64,000 nt of DNA from Corallium rubrum (taxonomy: Eukaryota > Cnidaria > Anthozoa > Scleralcyonacea > Coralliidae). A program made the position numbers and the translations under genes. Position 1 is the first letter of the stretch; every line of letters starts with the position of its first letter. Where the stretch lies: contig OZ036004.1 in the NCBI GenBank assembly GCA_964035015.1, forward strand, positions 6,897,384 to 6,961,383, given 5' to 3'. The notes beneath the pieces were generated by a model. The model made no database searches. It saw only the letters and a list, made by a program, of their open reading frames with translations, and had not been told where the DNA came from. Positions 61,615 to 64,000 of the stretch are shown here, piece after piece.

Positions 61615-62472
61615 GACCTTGTCACTTTGATCACGATTCACAGCAGCTGGCGTTGTCTTTGATCACTGCTTCGATTCACACTACTTGGCTGGCATCATAA
61701 ATCCCATAATTCATAGTGCGGAACTATGAATTATTCAGCGAACGAAGAGTGGGAAAATTGTTGCGCATATTGGTGGATACCAATAAAATTTCGTTAATTT
61801 CCTCCTCGATTAGATAGTCTTTTTTATAAAACCTTTATACACCTTACGGCCCTATTTTGTGTCATTCGTCGCGCAACTAGCCTGCGTGGGACTTCAGTCT
61901 GTTACACGGTACAATTTTGCATGCCACAACACGTCTCGTAACGGAATTGACGTATCGCTGAGAGAGACAAGTTAATTCACGAACTATTGCATCGTGTAAA
62001 AGTAGAATTAAGTTCTGCTTTGTCCAATGAAGTGGAATAGAGCAAGTTGGCTCGCAACGACCTTGACAACTGCACGGCATGTTAAACTACGCAGCCGTCG
62101 CAGTGGGCTGTTGCCTTGGCGTTAGACACACAGAAATGATTACGTCTATGATTCCTTGCGATCCGATCCCTATTAAACAATTCTGAATTCAGTATCCACA
62201 GCAGATTTTTTTAAACAAGCTAATCAAATACATTTTTGTCCGTTGTTTGTTCAGGAATACGCGTGCAACAACAAACACACGACACTGACTGGGCGAAAAG
62301 AATAGTTTGAAAAGACAGCGGTAAGCTGAACTAATATCTGAGTTTTTATTTGTGCCAGTCCGGGCCCTGGTGTTAACACAGCATGTGTTTACTGACTCCC
62401 ACTCATCATCATCTCGTTTAAACTTACGACCTTGAACATATCGAATCACTTTTCATTTGGTATCGCTTCAAT
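61615..62472. promoter_or_regulatory. Divergent promoter region of carboxypeptidases 2 and 3
   Basis: 858 bp between two head-to-head start codons must contain both promoters and 5' UTRs. A TATAAAGG on the minus strand near 61845 is far from the paralog 2 start; no strong TATA box is seen for paralog 3. Confidence 0.45.
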
Positions 62473-63909
62473 ATGGTCGCCTTTAAGATAACGCTCTTTC
62501 TTTTTGTCGCAGCTTTCGTTGTGTACACCGAGGGAGGACAATACGATGGGTAAGCTTGCCTTTAGTTTTGTATTTCTAATTTGTGGCTTGGCTAGCGGAG
62601 TGACTATATGTTACTGATGACTGATCAAGTTCTTTATTGATTTGTTGGTTCATAACGATGACATAAGTTCTCAAGAAACTTTTTGTCGGATTTTTTTCGA
62701 TCGTGTACCCCGAGAAGGGAGAATAAAGTTTGTAGTAATTTATAACTTCATGAGCAGCGTATTAAGAGTTATTATTGACCAAATTCTGCGTTAATTTAAT
62801 ACTAACATAAGTTCTCTAGACACTAGAAAAATCTTTAGGAAGTGTTATGAAGGGAGGCAACTATAGGAAACAATTTTAGGAAACGAATCGCCGCATCCTC
62901 TTATTTTCAGTATAAAAGCGTATTTAGAAATTAGAATTAGAAGTAACGAAAGAGACAATTCAATATTTTCTCCTCTAACTAAGAAGTGTTTACACTGATC
63001 AAGCGCACTGTTAATTCGGCTAACTGCGAAGCTTCGACCTGTTATATTTTGCCCGCTCCTGGCCGACATGTTCGTATACGGACGTATGCCGACGGTTAAC
63101 GGCCGTTCATCGAAGAACAAACGGCCGCACGAACGGCCGTGAAGGTAAAATGAAAACAAAAGAGACTTAAAAAAACCTTGTGGTAGTTGAGAGTGTAACG
63201 TAACAGACGCTCGGTAGACGTTTGATAGAAGCTCAAATACTCACGGAAAATATTTCTAAGCTCTAAGAAACAATTTTAACCACGTTTTAACAAAGATAGT
63301 GAATTCGGTCAATGTTAGTTTAGGATTTAAGGATTTTCAGCTTAGAGTTAGTAAAGTTTTTGGTAAGGGTCTAAGTAGACAAGTCTGTCTCTCGAGGGGA
63401 CGTGAGCCAAGTCTAGTGTCTAAGGACCTATCTAATATGAACGATTTTTTCTGATTGGCTCTAAGGGGCCGCTTACATGATCCCGCTTTGCCGGGACGGG
63501 ATGGTAGCCGGGAAGATTTTGATGTATTGAAATAAGTCACGGTCTTTGATTATGTGCATCGGAAAGCTTTCGCCTACATTTTTCAAGGCCTAGATTACTA
63601 AATAACTTCAACAAAAGCCATTTTCAATTGCCACAATCATTTACTTTTAACTTTAGGATCAGATCAACACAATCTGAGTTTCTTCAGGCATCGCGTGGCT
63701 TTTCTGTTTTACGTGTTGACTTATTTCAATACATCAAAATCATTCTGGCTAACATCCCATCTCGGCAAAGCGGAATCATGTAAACGGCCCCTAAGTAAGC
63801 AATCACATTTCTTTCTTTAATTAAATACAGAAAAGTTCTACGAATTGTGCCGAAATCGACCCAAGAAGTAAACGACTTGAGGTCTTTGGAAACCGACTAT
63901 GGATTAGAG
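62473..63909 (+). CDS. Metallocarboxypeptidase (M14A) paralog 3, first two exons
   Basis: Exon 1 (62473-62549) encodes a signal peptide, MVAFKITLFLFVAAFVVY, then TEGGQYDG, ending GG/GTAAGC in phase 2. Exon 2 (63831-63909) continues KVLRIVPKSTQEVNDLRSLE and ends GAG/GTAGTA in phase 0. Phases and the G-K-V-L-R-I-V-P propeptide start match exons 1-2 of the two neighbouring paralogs. The catalytic part lies beyond the right edge, so activity cannot be judged. Intron 1 holds a MITE at 63465-63791. Confidence 0.85.
62550..63464. other. Carboxypeptidase 3 intron 1, left part
   Basis: No exon recognised. ACGGCCGTTCATCG..ACGGCCGCACGAACGGCCGT near 63100-63140 is a short GC-rich inverted motif cluster. 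Confidence 0.45.
63465..63791. mobile_element. Harbinger-like MITE, GGGGCCGCTTACATGAT ends
   Basis: GGGGCCGCTTACATGAT and ATCATGTAAACGGCCCC are inverted repeats, flanked by TAA on both sides (63462-63464 and 63792-63794). Inner pairing includes CCCGCTTTGCCG and CGGCAAAGCGG. Confidence 0.75.
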
Positions 63910-64000
63910 GTAGTATTAGCAGTAATGTTCCAGCACATTTAATTGTTCAGAATATTTGAATAAAGAATCTAGTTCTTTGTTATCAACTCAGAAATTTTCC

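Overview
The window is animal nuclear DNA, most likely from a marine invertebrate. The gene set (a proteasome lid subunit, an ER mannosidase-like protein, a PR/SET zinc-finger protein, secreted metallocarboxypeptidases), spliceosomal introns and the abundance of SINEs, MITEs and simple-sequence arrays all point that way. A cnidarian is my best guess from the repeat style, but nothing here proves it. Essentially all long open frames made of one or a few repeated residues are translations of tandem repeats and are not genes.

Layout. 144-1388 (-): first two coding exons of the 26S proteasome subunit PSMD6, running off the left edge. 1965-14166 (+): a complete 12-exon EDEM1 gene (ER-associated degradation), head-to-head with PSMD6 across 576 bp. 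Its introns hold five large tandem arrays, a Harbinger-type MITE, 5S-derived SINEs and a foldback tRNA-like element. 14.2-23.2 kb: repeat-rich DNA with nested transposons and a split 39-bp satellite, possibly containing a small first exon of the next gene. 23282-31387 (+): a PRDM7/9/11-like gene with zinc knuckle, PR/SET domain and C-terminal C2H2 fingers. Its last 3' splice site has been tandemly multiplied about 15 times. 31.4-34.2 kb: SINE, retroelement and MITE remnants.

34309-44951 (+), 46631-61614 (-) and 62473-end (+): three M14A carboxypeptidase paralogs. The first two are complete, each with 10 coding exons, convergent, and with identical intron phases. The third is divergent from the second and cut by the window edge. 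All three have a signal peptide exon followed by a propeptide, so they are expected to be secreted zymogens.

The genes do not form an obvious pathway. PSMD6 and EDEM1 both act in protein degradation and may share a promoter. The carboxypeptidases are a local duplication cluster. The most unusual structures are the multiplied splice acceptor in the PRDM-like gene, the tendency of tandem arrays to start just downstream of 5' splice sites, and a set of foldback repeats with different arms but nearly the same apex sequence. Exon boundaries were derived by hand from splice signals, reading-frame continuity and remembered family similarity; no search was run.
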